From positions 743,347 through 807,346 of the forward strand of contig NZ_STFF01000001.1 in the NCBI RefSeq assembly GCF_004834005.1: a stretch of 64,000 nucleotides of DNA, given 5' to 3'. The DNA comes from Niastella caeni. GTDB lineage: Bacteria; Bacteroidota; Bacteroidia; Chitinophagales; Chitinophagaceae. Position 1 is the stretch's first letter, and the number at the start of each line of letters is the position of its first letter. Shown here in pieces: positions 1 to 8,447 of the stretch. Made by a program: the position numbers and the translations under genes. The notes beneath the pieces were generated by a model. The model was not told where the DNA came from and ran no database searches. It saw only the letters and a program-made list of their open reading frames with translations.

Positions 1-732
1 CTTATTTATATTGGCAGCATCATATCCGGCTTTTCCTGCGCCTACCGATGTGCCATCACCATCAGGGTCCTGGCCAACATATCTTTCCCATGTTGCTTCA
101 TACAGGTCAACCTGGGCTTTAACGGCTTCGGCCGCCCATTTACTTACCCTGCCTTTGTCGGCAGCAGGTATCGTTTGCTCAGAAGGCAGTTTTGCAATGG
201 CCACATCAAGGTCAGCTAAAATTTGCTTTACTACTTCGTAGCGACTGTTACGCGGCACATATAGTTCAGGAGAATTCACGTCCAATACGGTGGTTACAAC
301 AGGCACGCCACCGTACGTTTTTAGCAGGTTGAAATAGTTGAAGGCCCTGAAGAAGTACGCCTCACCCATATACTGGCTGATATCGCCCGTGCCGGTATAT
401 GCTTCTCCTTTTGAGATCAGGATATTGCAACTGCGAATGCCTGCATAATTCCAGTTTGCACTGGTGCTGGTAGCAATGGTGCCGTGGCCGAGATCGTAGC
501 CATTACCATTAGCATTGGCCGACAGATCGGAATTATTATCCATGGTACCAAAATCCCAGCCGGGTAACTGACCATAAAAGTTAGTTGCGTACGCCTTAAA
601 ATCACCGGGCTGCTTAAAGTAAACCGCATCGGTAAACATCGCCGTTGGCTCCAGGTCAATAAAATTCTTTTTACATGAGACGGCGCACAGGGATAAACTG
701 CCAAATATAATATAGTTAAGTACTTTTTTCAT
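1..732 (-). CDS. SusD-like outer-membrane lipoprotein, partial (C-terminus off window)
   Basis: This is the N-terminal 244 codons of a SusD/RagB-family glycan-binding lipoprotein, which sits over the SusC pore at the cell surface. The start at 732 gives a short hydrophobic signal ending in a lipobox (LCAVSC, Cys about residue 20) followed by KKNFIDLEP, the usual start of mature SusD proteins. Further in are the typical TPR-like segments (MGEAYFFRAFNYFNLLKTYGG, here cited only as the family-typical alpha-helical region near residues 120-140). No stop codon occurs before the window edge, so the gene continues to the left. It starts 20 bp after the SusC stop at 753, so the two are co-transcribed. 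Family confidence is high; the ligand is unknown. Confidence 0.93.
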   Translation of the reverse strand, partial: MKKVLNYIIFGSLSLCAVSCKKNFIDLEPTAMFTDAVYFKQPGDFKAYATNFYGQLPGWDFGTMDNNSDLSANANGNGYDLGHGTIATSTSANWNYAGIRSCNILISKGEAYTGTGDISQYMGEAYFFRAFNYFNLLKTYGGVPVVTTVLDVNSPELYVPRNSRYEVVKQILADLDVAIAKLPSEQTIPAADKGRVSKWAAEAVKAQVDLYEATWERYVGQDPDGDGTSVGAGKAGYDAANINK

Positions 733-752
733 GTTCGAATAATTTCAGTTTT

Positions 753-3700
753 TTAAAATCCAACGTTTACGCCAAACGACCAGGTCCTGGCAAAAGGATA
801 ACCTGCGTTTTGAGAAGTTTCACCCATTTCAGGATCAAATCCATCTTTGATATGCGCCAGTTCCCACAAATCGTTTCCTGAGAAATAGAATCTCACTTTT
901 TCGAGCTTTGCTTTCTTAATTAAAGATTGCGGCAGGCTATAGCCTACGATCAAAGTTTTCAAACGAACATACCGGTTATTCTGTAACATGAAATCGTTGT
1001 TGGCATAGTTCCATCTTGCACGGTTTGGATTCACCGTTAAGCGGGGGAAAATAGCATCGGTATTCTCTGCTGTCCAGGTTTGCCCCAGGAACTTGGGGTT
1101 CTGGTTGGTAAAGAGGGCATTGAATGGATAGGCCATATAACCATTGCGCATCATCAATTGCTTTAACTGACCCTGGAAAAATGCGTTCAAATCAAAACCT
1201 TTCCAGGAACCGCCCAGATTTATACCGAATGTGTAATGCGGCGTTCCATCACCTGCATATACCAACGAACTCTTTTGGTTGCCGGTGCCTGTAATACTGC
1301 CGGAGCCTGCTACATCCACCTTCTTTGTATCGCCAGGACGCAGGGCTACAGCCAGATTGTTTTGCGGATAGGCAGCCAGGTCGCCGCTGGAGCCATATGC
1401 TGCATAATAAGCGTCCACTTCTTTCTGATCGGCGAAATAACCATCTGTTTTATAAACAAACCAGGGTTGAAAAGGCAGTCCGTTTACGATACCATTTCTT
1501 CCGGCACCGTAGCCATCGGCACCCTGAACACCGGTAACCCTGGTTTTTGTATTGCTCATGTTAATTGCAATATTGTACGACCAGTCTTTCTTCGTTTCAT
1601 TCCACTTCAGAATTACTTCCCATCCTTTGGTATTGAAATGGCCGCTATTGGTTGGGGGCGCACTGCCACCCAACACAGAAGGATAGTTTACGTTGATCAA
1701 CATTCCGATGTTATCCTTGGTAAAATATTCTACTGTGGAAGACAGCCGGTTGTTAAAGAAACCCAATTCAAGCGCTACGTTCTTTTGCTCTACTCTTTCC
1801 CACGTTCTGGAATAGCTGATCAAACCATTGTTAAGCAAGGAAGAAGAATTCTGCAAAGCTGCAGGCGATCCCAGTACCGTTGTACCCATTCTTACCAATG
1901 ATAAGTAGTCAAATTCGCCAAGCCCTGCAGCCTGGTTACCCGAACTACCATAGCTTGCTCTTAATTTACCGTAATTAAGTATAGAAGTAATGTTGCTTAA
2001 GAAGTCTTCGTTCGTAAATACCCATCCTGCAGAAATGCCACCATATTTCTGGAACTTATGGCCGGCTGCAAAGCGGGAACTTCCATCGATCCTTCCCTGC
2101 AATTCTACAAGGTATTTGTCGTCATAACCATAATTCAACCTGGCCAAATAAGCGTAGTTGCCCGTTTGTGAACTAAATCCATCGTTGGTTTGTGTAGCGG
2201 TTGAAGCCAGACTGATATTTTGCACGCCCAGGTCGGTAAAACCAATACGGTTAGCCGAAACCCAGTTGTAATTGAATTTTTGCGCATCGATACCGGCAAC
2301 TGCCGAGAAATTATGTAACCCTTTGAAAGTTTTGTTATATCGCATCACCAACTGATAATACTGAATGGCGCTAGTCCATGCTCTTGTAAAATAGCTGGTT
2401 TTGGTAGTGTCAAGAGCCCCGGCCCATCCGGTTTGCCGGCCATACCAATTGTACACAGGTACGGCTAAGAGATACCTTTCCTGGTTAAAGCGTTCATTCT
2501 GCAAGGAAGCAAGTCCTTCTATTGACAGGTCTTTATACACCTGGAAAATGGCTTTCACATCAATTCTTCCGGTCAACGAATTTTGATTATCACGGCCGCC
2601 ATCGCTGGTTCGGGCCGCGGCGTTCCTGTTGGCGCCGCCATCAACCCCATTAAATGTGGCAAACCACTGTCCCGAAGGGTTCTTGGCAGGGAAAAACGGC
2701 ATATCATAACCGTACAACGTATTATCCAAACCGGCAGATGGCGTGCTGGTTTTAGCATCAACCAGGCTGATAGCGGTTTCCAGTTTCAGTTTTTCAGATA
2801 ATTTAATATCGTAGTTGAAGCGGGCATTATATTGTTTTTGCCCATCGTAGGCCGTTGCCAGGTTGCCCTTGTTATCAGCAAACCCAAGTGATATGCGGTA
2901 TGAAGATTTTTCGTTGCCGCCCGAAACGCTTACATTATTTTGATGCGAATACCGGGTGGCAAACATTTCTTTAATGCGGTTGGCATTATAAATAAAATAG
3001 TCAACACCGGGCCAGGTAGAGAAACGCCAAACGCCCTCATAACCCTCCTGCATCTTCAACATATTATCCTTGCTTCCCCATACCCACCAGTTAGGATTTG
3101 TTTCTTCCTTATTGGCCTCAATCCACATAGTGGCATATTGCTGCATGCTCGGAGAATAGCCCGTAATACCATTTGTGTTGAATCGGAAGTTGCTTGTAAA
3201 ATCGTATTTGGTTTTTCCTTTTCCCCGTTTGGTGGTAACCAGTATTACCCCATTGGCGGCAGCGCTTCCGTAAATGGTTGCCGATGCGTCTTTCAATACG
3301 GAGATGCTTTCGATATCATCGGCATTCATATTTAAAAATGAAAATGAGTTCAGGGCAGGTACCCCGTCAATGATGATCAGGGGAGCGCTTCCGTTCACAG
3401 AGCTCAGGCCGCGTATTACCAGGTTAAGCCCTTCATTACCCGGCCTTGGAGAAGAACGGGTAACTACCAAACCCGGTGTAACACCCTGCAAAGCCAGCGC
3501 CACATTGGTTACCGCACGGCTTTCGAAAGTTTTACCTGAAACTATTTCTACGGCGCCGGTAAGCGTGGTCTTCTTCTGCTTTCCATAGCCTACCACCACC
3601 ACTTCTCCCATATCACCGAGCGCAGTCAATTTGATTGTACGAATATTCTCCGACGCCGGTATTTCCATTTCCAGGAATCCGGTGTAGCTCACCATCAGTG

Positions 3701-3953
3701 TAGTTACACCGACAGGTACACTCAAAGAAAAAATTCCCTTTTCATCGGTTGTCCCTCCCATATTTGTTCCTTTAACAACAATACTGGCGCCAGCGATCGG
3801 CTCACCGGAGGCTGCATTCACCACCTTACCGGCTACGGTTTTTTGTTGGGCCATTAACTGCACTTGCAGCAGCAGGGCTAATAAAAGCGAAGTGGCAAAT
3901 GCCATCGCCCTGATTCCGGCTCTCCGTTTGGTTAAATTTTTGGTTTTGCGCAT
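753..3953 (-). CDS. SusC/RagA-family TonB-dependent transporter (pair 1)
   Basis: This 1066-residue outer-membrane beta-barrel imports oligomers bound by the adjacent SusD, energised by TonB. The order is: basic N-terminus and signal peptide ending about residue 35 (MAQQ), carboxypeptidase-D-regulatory-like domain (about 38-115), the family linker VVVVGYGKQKK (about 117-127), plug domain with LVIRGLSSVNG and LIIIDGVPAL, then the barrel to the C-terminus (FGVNVGF). It lacks an STN domain, so control by an ECF sigma/FecR pair is not expected. Instead, the roughly 700-bp upstream region has palindromic and direct repeats listed separately. It heads an operon with the SusD at 732. The substrate cannot be read from the sequence because no hydrolase of this locus lies in the window. 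Confidence 0.95.
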   Translation of the reverse strand: MRKTKNLTKRRAGIRAMAFATSLLLALLLQVQLMAQQKTVAGKVVNAASGEPIAGASIVVKGTNMGGTTDEKGIFSLSVPVGVTTLMVSYTGFLEMEIPASENIRTIKLTALGDMGEVVVVGYGKQKKTTLTGAVEIVSGKTFESRAVTNVALALQGVTPGLVVTRSSPRPGNEGLNLVIRGLSSVNGSAPLIIIDGVPALNSFSFLNMNADDIESISVLKDASATIYGSAAANGVILVTTKRGKGKTKYDFTSNFRFNTNGITGYSPSMQQYATMWIEANKEETNPNWWVWGSKDNMLKMQEGYEGVWRFSTWPGVDYFIYNANRIKEMFATRYSHQNNVSVSGGNEKSSYRISLGFADNKGNLATAYDGQKQYNARFNYDIKLSEKLKLETAISLVDAKTSTPSAGLDNTLYGYDMPFFPAKNPSGQWFATFNGVDGGANRNAAARTSDGGRDNQNSLTGRIDVKAIFQVYKDLSIEGLASLQNERFNQERYLLAVPVYNWYGRQTGWAGALDTTKTSYFTRAWTSAIQYYQLVMRYNKTFKGLHNFSAVAGIDAQKFNYNWVSANRIGFTDLGVQNISLASTATQTNDGFSSQTGNYAYLARLNYGYDDKYLVELQGRIDGSSRFAAGHKFQKYGGISAGWVFTNEDFLSNITSILNYGKLRASYGSSGNQAAGLGEFDYLSLVRMGTTVLGSPAALQNSSSLLNNGLISYSRTWERVEQKNVALELGFFNNRLSSTVEYFTKDNIGMLINVNYPSVLGGSAPPTNSGHFNTKGWEVILKWNETKKDWSYNIAINMSNTKTRVTGVQGADGYGAGRNGIVNGLPFQPWFVYKTDGYFADQKEVDAYYAAYGSSGDLAAYPQNNLAVALRPGDTKKVDVAGSGSITGTGNQKSSLVYAGDGTPHYTFGINLGGSWKGFDLNAFFQGQLKQLMMRNGYMAYPFNALFTNQNPKFLGQTWTAENTDAIFPRLTVNPNRARWNYANNDFMLQNNRYVRLKTLIVGYSLPQSLIKKAKLEKVRFYFSGNDLWELAHIKDGFDPEMGETSQNAGYPFARTWSFGVNVGF

Positions 3954-4139
3954 AAGCAGTTTTTAAATGATAAATGAATCTCTATTATTACGACGTCTTG
4001 GTTACCAATGATTCGTTTGTTGTTAGTTAGTTCAGCAGGTAAAATGCCGCCACACGCATATCAGCGAAATGAGGCTTTCGTTTTGGCTGAAAACAATTAA
4101 TTATTTATAAGATTTCTCTGTGCCAGTAAGGGCTTTTGC

Positions 4140-4151
4140 TTAATCGATTAA
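4140..4151. promoter_or_regulatory. Perfect 12-bp palindrome, candidate LacI-type operator
   Basis: TTAATCGATTAA reads identically on both strands, about 190 bp upstream of the SusC start. A-rich and T-rich half sites around a central CG are typical of LacI-family operators. No LacI-type gene is in the window, so the regulator is unassigned and the call is inference. Confidence 0.4.
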
Positions 4152-4284
4152 CTAATTCCTGTAAAAAAAAGTGGGATCCACTTATCAGTTGCAGATATGC
4201 AAAGGAGATGAGGCATAACAATCGTTTTTAGTTTTGAATTAAAATTTGCTGAAAAGGGAACAGACATTATGGCAATTTATCGGC

Positions 4285-4319
4285 ATTAATAAAGATTGTC
4301 TGTTTGCATCTTTATTAAT
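4285..4319. promoter_or_regulatory. 11-bp perfect inverted repeat with 13-bp spacer
   Basis: ATTAATAAAGA (4285-4295) is followed after 13 bp by its exact complement TCTTTATTAAT (4309-4319). It is AT-rich and has no poly-T tail after a GC stem, so it looks like a protein-binding site rather than a terminator. It lies about 330 bp upstream of the SusC start. Confidence 0.4.
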
Positions 4320-4361
4320 CAAAAATATCATACATCATGAAAAATGAGGCGGGGGGCATAG

Positions 4362-4413
4362 ACCAAAAAAAGGGGGTAGTTAGGCATTTTGGTAACCAAA
4401 AAGAGGGAGTAAT
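4362..4413. promoter_or_regulatory. Degenerate direct repeat, candidate activator site
   Basis: A 19-bp element starting ACCAAAAAAAGGGGG (4362-4380) recurs as ACCAAAAAGAGGGAG (4395-4413). The start-to-start distance is 33 bp, close to three helical turns. Direct repeats upstream of SusC genes can be binding sites of hybrid two-component or other activators; that assignment is inference. Confidence 0.35.
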
Positions 4414-4607
4414 CGCCCCTTTTTGCTAATATGAAATACATATAAAGAAGAAGGCTGCTTACAATATTAAAAAGCTAATAGCAAATGAATACTTGTTTAA
4501 TTGACACTTTGTCACACAGAGGTGAGATCAAGGCAACGAGGCAATGAGGCATAAAACCGGAGATACCCGAAACCCAAAAGCCCGAGACGGGTTATAATAA
4601 TAAATAC

Positions 4608-4646
4608 AAAAAACCGGCTGTTCAGTTACTGGCAGCCGGGTTTTTA
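4608..4646 (-). terminator. Intrinsic terminator after the DinB-like gene
   Basis: CCGGCTG and CAGCCGG form a stem about 12 bp apart. On the minus strand the stem is followed by a run of T, and on the plus strand by TTTTT, so it may work both ways. It lies just after the stop of the gene at 4658. Confidence 0.7.
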
Positions 4647-4657
4647 ATTTCAGTTGG

Positions 4658-5065
4658 TTAATACACGTATTCTGGTGGTTCTATACCATTTGTTCTTAAA
4701 TACAAAACGGCCTGCCCGCGGTGATGCGTGATGTGATCGATGGTTGCATGCACGCCATTTTTTGACTGATCGTTAAGCGGTTGTTGCCTGAGCGTTTTCT
4801 GAAGCGTATCATAGGCCCAGGTGAGATACGCTACAATTTCCTGCTTATTATTTTTAGTTGGTGGCGGGTCCCAACCGGTTTTGTTGCCCGTTACATAATT
4901 ATCCTGCCACCATTGGATGCCATAGGCTATATGATGCATTAATTCGCCAAAATTCCAGCCGGCCCCGGCCGGTTTAAAATGATACCCTTTTTCAGGCATG
5001 GCCCCGGCCACCTGCAAGGTGTAATTCTTTGAATTTTCAACGGTTGACAATAATTGTTCTTTCAT
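4658..5065 (-). CDS. DinB-family (DfsB-like) protein
   Basis: This small four-helix-bundle protein of 135 residues belongs to the DinB superfamily, whose members often bind a divalent metal through three histidines and include thiol-dependent S-transferases. Visible candidates are the His pair in LMHHIAYG (about residues 43-46) and the C-terminal HITHHRGQ (about 111-118), the family's usual metal-site positions. The sequence WNFGELMHHIAYG is typical. It lies 73 bp downstream of the methionine aminopeptidase on the same strand and ends at a clear terminator, so the two may share a transcript. The exact reaction is not known. Confidence 0.85.
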   Translation of the reverse strand: MKEQLLSTVENSKNYTLQVAGAMPEKGYHFKPAGAGWNFGELMHHIAYGIQWWQDNYVTGNKTGWDPPPTKNNKQEIVAYLTWAYDTLQKTLRQQPLNDQSKNGVHATIDHITHHRGQAVLYLRTNGIEPPEYVY

Positions 5066-5138
5066 GATGCTGTATTTTCAGCAAAGCTATACAGCGGCTT
5101 TCCCGAACACTTAAGGAATCCTGCTATTTTCAGGAACC

Positions 5139-5903
5139 TTAATTCCAGATCCCGTTCATCTCCGTAAGCACAATCGGTATGTCATCGGTAATTACAATCG
5201 TGTGCTCGTGTTGCGCCATAAAACCGCCCCTGTTACCAACCATCGTCCAGCCATCCTGCAGGGTGGTGGCAAGAGTAGAGCTGGTAGAAATGAATGTTTC
5301 AATGGCAACTACCGAGTTCTTCCTGAATCGCGTATTATTAGAACGGTCACGGTAATTTGCAATCTCCGAAGGCTCTTCATGGAGGCTTCTGCCAACACCG
5401 TGGCCGGTCAGGTTCCTGATCACCTTATAGCCCCGCTTTTTCGATTCGGTTTCTATCAGGTGGCCAATGTCTGCGATGCGCACACCGCCTTTTATATGGT
5501 TGATGGCTTTTTGAAGAATGGCCCTGGATGCATCGATCAGTTGTTGGTGGTGATGAATGTCATTACCCAATACAAACGAGCCGCCATTGTCTGACCAAAA
5601 TCCATCCAGCTCTGCCGAAACATCTATATTAATAAGGTCGCCTTCTTTAAGGATGGTTTTATGAGAAGGAATGCCGTGGCAAAATTCGTTGTTGACGCTA
5701 ATGCAGGTCCAGCCGGGGAATCCATAGGTTAAATAAGGAGCCGACTTTGCACCAAACGCGTTCAGGACCTTTGCGCCATATTCATCCAGTTGTTTTGTGG
5801 TCATGCCCGGCGCCGCATATTGGGTCATTTCTTTCAGGGTAAGGGCAACAGCTTCGCTGGCTTTTTTCATGCCGGCCAGTTCAGATTCTTTAGTTATAGA
5901 CAT
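5139..5903 (-). CDS. map: Methionine aminopeptidase, type I
   Basis: This cytoplasmic metalloprotease removes the initiator methionine from new proteins. The start at 5903 (MSITKESEL) gives 254 residues, normal for type I enzymes. The frame stays open to 5960, but the extra 19 residues run through a perfect hairpin and are not expected in the protein. Visible active-site motifs are CHGIPS, the metal-binding Asp region INIDVSAELDGFWSDNGG, GHGVGRSLHEEP and QHEHTIVI. It is followed by the DinB-like gene after 73 bp. Bacteroidota often carry more than one map copy; this one is not in a ribosomal-protein operon, so it may be the accessory copy. Confidence 0.93.
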   Translation of the reverse strand: MSITKESELAGMKKASEAVALTLKEMTQYAAPGMTTKQLDEYGAKVLNAFGAKSAPYLTYGFPGWTCISVNNEFCHGIPSHKTILKEGDLINIDVSAELDGFWSDNGGSFVLGNDIHHHQQLIDASRAILQKAINHIKGGVRIADIGHLIETESKKRGYKVIRNLTGHGVGRSLHEEPSEIANYRDRSNNTRFRKNSVVAIETFISTSSTLATTLQDGWTMVGNRGGFMAQHEHTIVITDDIPIVLTEMNGIWN

Positions 5904-5940
5904 GGTTGCGATGTAGTTTTTGCATAAAGGTAAGTATAGA

Positions 5941-5978
5941 AATGCATGAGAAAGCATCATGGTGCTTTCTCATGCATT
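5941..5978. repeat. Perfect 16-bp inverted repeat upstream of map
   Basis: AATGCATGAGAAAGCA (5941-5956) and its exact complement (5963-5978) flank a 6-nt loop. It lies about 40 bp upstream of the chosen map start and would form a very stable hairpin in either transcript. There is no poly-T tail. It may be a 5' leader hairpin, an operator or a small palindromic element. Confidence 0.75.
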
Positions 5979-6269
5979 GAAAATTCATATTCTGTTATTG
6001 TTGAGAAATGTATACAGCAAAAGTAACCGGCATGTTAAGGCAGTACAATACCGTAAACAGCGTATTCTACATTGTTATGATCAGGACATTCCTGTTATGT
6101 ATAATAAGTAGCGGGATATTTCCTAACTAAGTAAGAAAGAGGCACATAGAATCAGAATTCATTCATTTTAGCTGTTGCCTTACAGTTATATTTATTGCCA
6201 AAACCCGAGGAGATCAAATCATCTGTATCACATGAAAGTAGTATTCTGATGAAAAAGCAGGGCGGAATG

Positions 6270-6337
6270 GCTTACCCCAGAGCGGGTGAGGATGAGCTTT
6301 ATGATCTGAAAGTGCAGGAACCCGGTTTAGGCATTGG
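6270..6337 (-). pseudogene. Fragment duplicated from the AraC-type regulator gene
   Basis: Positions 6277-6337 match 7883-7943, inside the AraC-type gene, at 59 of 61 positions in the same orientation; weaker similarity continues a few bases left. In the frame of the regulator it encodes FLHFQIIKLILTRSG preceded by an in-frame stop, so it is not functional. The two copies bracket the DUF3800 gene as direct repeats. The rest of 5979-6405 shows no gene. Confidence 0.75.
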
Positions 6338-6405
6338 GGATACCGAATGATGAGCAAAGAACAAAATAAAGAATTTTTGGAAATTTCAAGCACAATGCGA
6401 AACAT

Positions 6406-7164
6406 TCAAATTGAATTAGGAACTTTTCTACGAGTAGAACATGCTAAACATACACATAATGGATTTGACTTTTGTTTATGAGCTAATCCGTGAAAAACCC
6501 CATCAGCCTGAAAAAAATTATGAGCTATAATATCAAAATAATTAGCATCCCCCTGATTGTATCTTCGAAATACAGAATAAGCTACGTGATCCGCTAATTG
6601 GATTATTCTGGATGCCTTTGAATTAACAAAAAAAGGTGTATCCGCAAGATGTCTTATACTACCCCATTGAGTGCCAATTTTTCGAAAATTATTTGCCAAC
6701 CCTTGCAAAGTAGTTTCATGGGAACTCTCATCCAAAATCAATAACCCTTTTTGTCTATCCCCTTCCGCATTTATTTTTGATAAATATGTATCAAATCTTT
6801 GGCATAAATCTTCGAATGCCAAATTAAGACAATCATTACCTAAAAAAGATTGCTTATGTATAGCACACGCAAAAGCATAAGTTGAATTGGAAGAAGTTGC
6901 TAAAACCTTAAGAACAGCCTTAATAATTCCTTGTGCTTCTTCTCGGCTTAGCTTATCCCAGGGAGGTGTTCGACGAGAAAATATTTCTGAAGCATGAAAT
7001 TCAATATCTCCGTAATTTCTTGGATCAACGCTTTGAGCGATTTTATCCAATTCATTTGAAAGATAAAAACCCTGTGTCTCATAAATTGAGAGCCCACCTA
7101 ATACTATATATTCTTCATTGGAGTTAAGAACCGATCCAGAATCATCCAAATACAGAAGATGCAT
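6406..7164 (-). CDS. DUF3800 domain protein
   Basis: This 252-residue protein has the DUF3800 pattern: an N-terminal beta strand with YLDDSG (about residues 5-10), a middle LILDESSH (about 143-150), and a C-terminal QLADHVAYSVFRRY (about 190-203). The family has an RNase-H-like fold with conserved acidic residues, and its members are often found in mobile or defence contexts; the biochemical role is not settled. I chose the start at 7164 because the family begins at the YLDDSG strand; the frame is open to 7197. The gene is visibly more AT-rich than its neighbours and is bracketed by a 61-bp direct repeat, which suggests acquisition by transfer. Confidence 0.85.
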   Translation of the reverse strand: MHLLYLDDSGSVLNSNEEYIVLGGLSIYETQGFYLSNELDKIAQSVDPRNYGDIEFHASEIFSRRTPPWDKLSREEAQGIIKAVLKVLATSSNSTYAFACAIHKQSFLGNDCLNLAFEDLCQRFDTYLSKINAEGDRQKGLLILDESSHETTLQGLANNFRKIGTQWGSIRHLADTPFFVNSKASRIIQLADHVAYSVFRRYNQGDANYFDIIAHNFFQADGVFHGLAHKQKSNPLCVCLACSTRRKVPNSI

Positions 7165-7440
7165 AAAATAAAAATGCAGCCGAGTGATTTGCATCAACGA
7201 ACCGCGTGGGCAGCCCTCTCAACCGCGATATAAAATTAATAGAAATTAATATATATTAAAAGTAAATTTTTCTCATTGCCCTCCCAAGTTAATGATCTCC
7301 CTTTTTCACCCTTATAAAATAAATTGATAATAATCAAGTTAGCCTATCTTAGATTGTTAGATCAATCCTCCTCCAATTAAGTGTCAAATCGTTACGATAA
7401 GGGTAAAATGCTTTACGCTGGCAGGGACAGAAATGAATTA

Positions 7441-8298
7441 CTAATCAGAACCCACTGCATGCTGATGCCGGTAGGCCGCCGGCGGGCAATCATATTTCTG
7501 TTTGAAGGCAGCCGTAAAATGTTCAACGCTGTTAAAACCTGATGAAAAAGCAATATCTGCAACAGGCTGCATGGTGTTGCGCAATAACAACTCTGCATTT
7601 TTTAACCGAAGCGTCAACAGGAATTGATGCGGTGATTCGGAAGTGAACGTTTTAAAAAGCCGACTGAAATGGAATGGACTTACATAGCAATAAGCAGCTA
7701 TCTGCATCAGCGATATATCATCGGTAAAATGATTGGAGAGATAGTCTTTCGCCCTTTCAATGGTGACCAGGTGATTTTGCTTTAACCGGGAATTGATGCG
7801 ATGGTCGGGTTTGTAATCAGTAATATTCCCCAACACCTTTTCAATCACCTCCATTACCAGGTTATCAATTTGCAGCTTCCCGCCAGAGCGGGTGAGGATG
7901 AGCTTTATGATCTGAAAGTGCAGGAACTCGGTTTCGGCATTGGTTTTTATCAGCGTTGAATGCCAGTCGTTATCCTGGAAAAATGGAATGCCACTGTAAT
8001 GCGCCAACATCTCCTGTAAGAAATCCTCTTTAAATTCAAAGATGGTGCATTCATCGGGAATAGCGTGGGTATGGGTCACCGTGCGTTCGTAACCTGGTTT
8101 AGTAACCAGTACGCAACCACTATATGAATCGAGTGACTGTCGAAATACATTAAACAGGAAATTGCCTTTGCGCACAAAACTGATCGAAAAAGCGGTGCAG
8201 TATTCCGGTTTAGACGTACGACAATCGGTGCACCGGCATTTGAAATCCATTATGCGGTAGAAATCTGACTCATACAAGGTATGTATGTCGGCATCCAT
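7441..8298 (-). CDS. AraC-family transcriptional regulator
   Basis: This 285-residue DNA-binding regulator has a cupin-like sensor domain (about residues 1-165) and a C-terminal pair of helix-turn-helix motifs (about 185-280). The second HTH region reads VADIAFSSGFNSVEHFTAAF, the family signature. An unusual cysteine cluster, CRCTDCRTSKPEYC (about 21-34), could bind metal or respond to redox. The target is unknown; the adjacent sugar dehydrogenase, about 150 bp upstream and on the same strand, is one candidate. A 61-bp segment in its linker is duplicated at 6277-6337. A 7-bp hairpin lies just upstream of its start. Confidence 0.92.
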   Translation of the reverse strand: MDADIHTLYESDFYRIMDFKCRCTDCRTSKPEYCTAFSISFVRKGNFLFNVFRQSLDSYSGCVLVTKPGYERTVTHTHAIPDECTIFEFKEDFLQEMLAHYSGIPFFQDNDWHSTLIKTNAETEFLHFQIIKLILTRSGGKLQIDNLVMEVIEKVLGNITDYKPDHRINSRLKQNHLVTIERAKDYLSNHFTDDISLMQIAAYCYVSPFHFSRLFKTFTSESPHQFLLTLRLKNAELLLRNTMQPVADIAFSSGFNSVEHFTAAFKQKYDCPPAAYRHQHAVGSD

Positions 8299-8315
8299 GT
8301 ATTAAAAGTACGAAT

Positions 8316-8334
8316 TTCCGGGTATGGCCCGGAA
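8316..8334. repeat. Short GC hairpin in the AraC-gene leader
   Basis: TTCCGGG and CCCGGAA are separated by 5 nt, 18 bp upstream of the regulator's start. It could be a leader hairpin or autoregulatory site; there is no U-tract. Confidence 0.4.
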
Positions 8335-8447
8335 TGGATGAGATTGATCAGATTCCGCCCATGAAACTGGTTCAATTGTTGGTTCAGGGTTTATCATTAA
8401 GAAGGGAAATCCTTTCCTAGGTGTTAAGGTGACTATTTGAGTAAATT

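Larger units (their letters stand above)
3954..4607. other. Intergenic regulatory region upstream of susC (pair 1)
   Basis: No credible coding frame is seen here. The region lies between the divergent-looking edges of the SusC start and the terminator after the DinB-like gene. It contains the palindrome at 4140-4151, the inverted repeat at 4285-4319, and a degenerate direct repeat at 4362-4413. A CAAAAATA at 4320-4327, read on the minus strand as TATTTTTG, fits the Bacteroidota -7 consensus TAnnTTTG, but I saw no matching -33 element, so the promoter position is open. Confidence 0.5.

Noticed and set aside
1236..1901. Long plus-strand frame of 221 codons
   Set aside because: It is antisense to the SusC barrel, which has full family similarity in the other strand.
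5904..5960. N-terminal extension of methionine aminopeptidase
   Set aside because: It runs into the perfect inverted repeat and is absent from family proteins; the ATG at 5903 is the normal start.
6214..6405. 63-residue minus-strand protein
   Set aside because: It lies in a different frame across the AraC-gene fragment and has no family or start support.
7189..7230. tRNA-like GC-rich stretch upstream of DUF3800
   Set aside because: I could not fold a cloverleaf with acceptor stem, anticodon loop and T-arm; it is only a locally GC-rich piece in AT-rich sequence.
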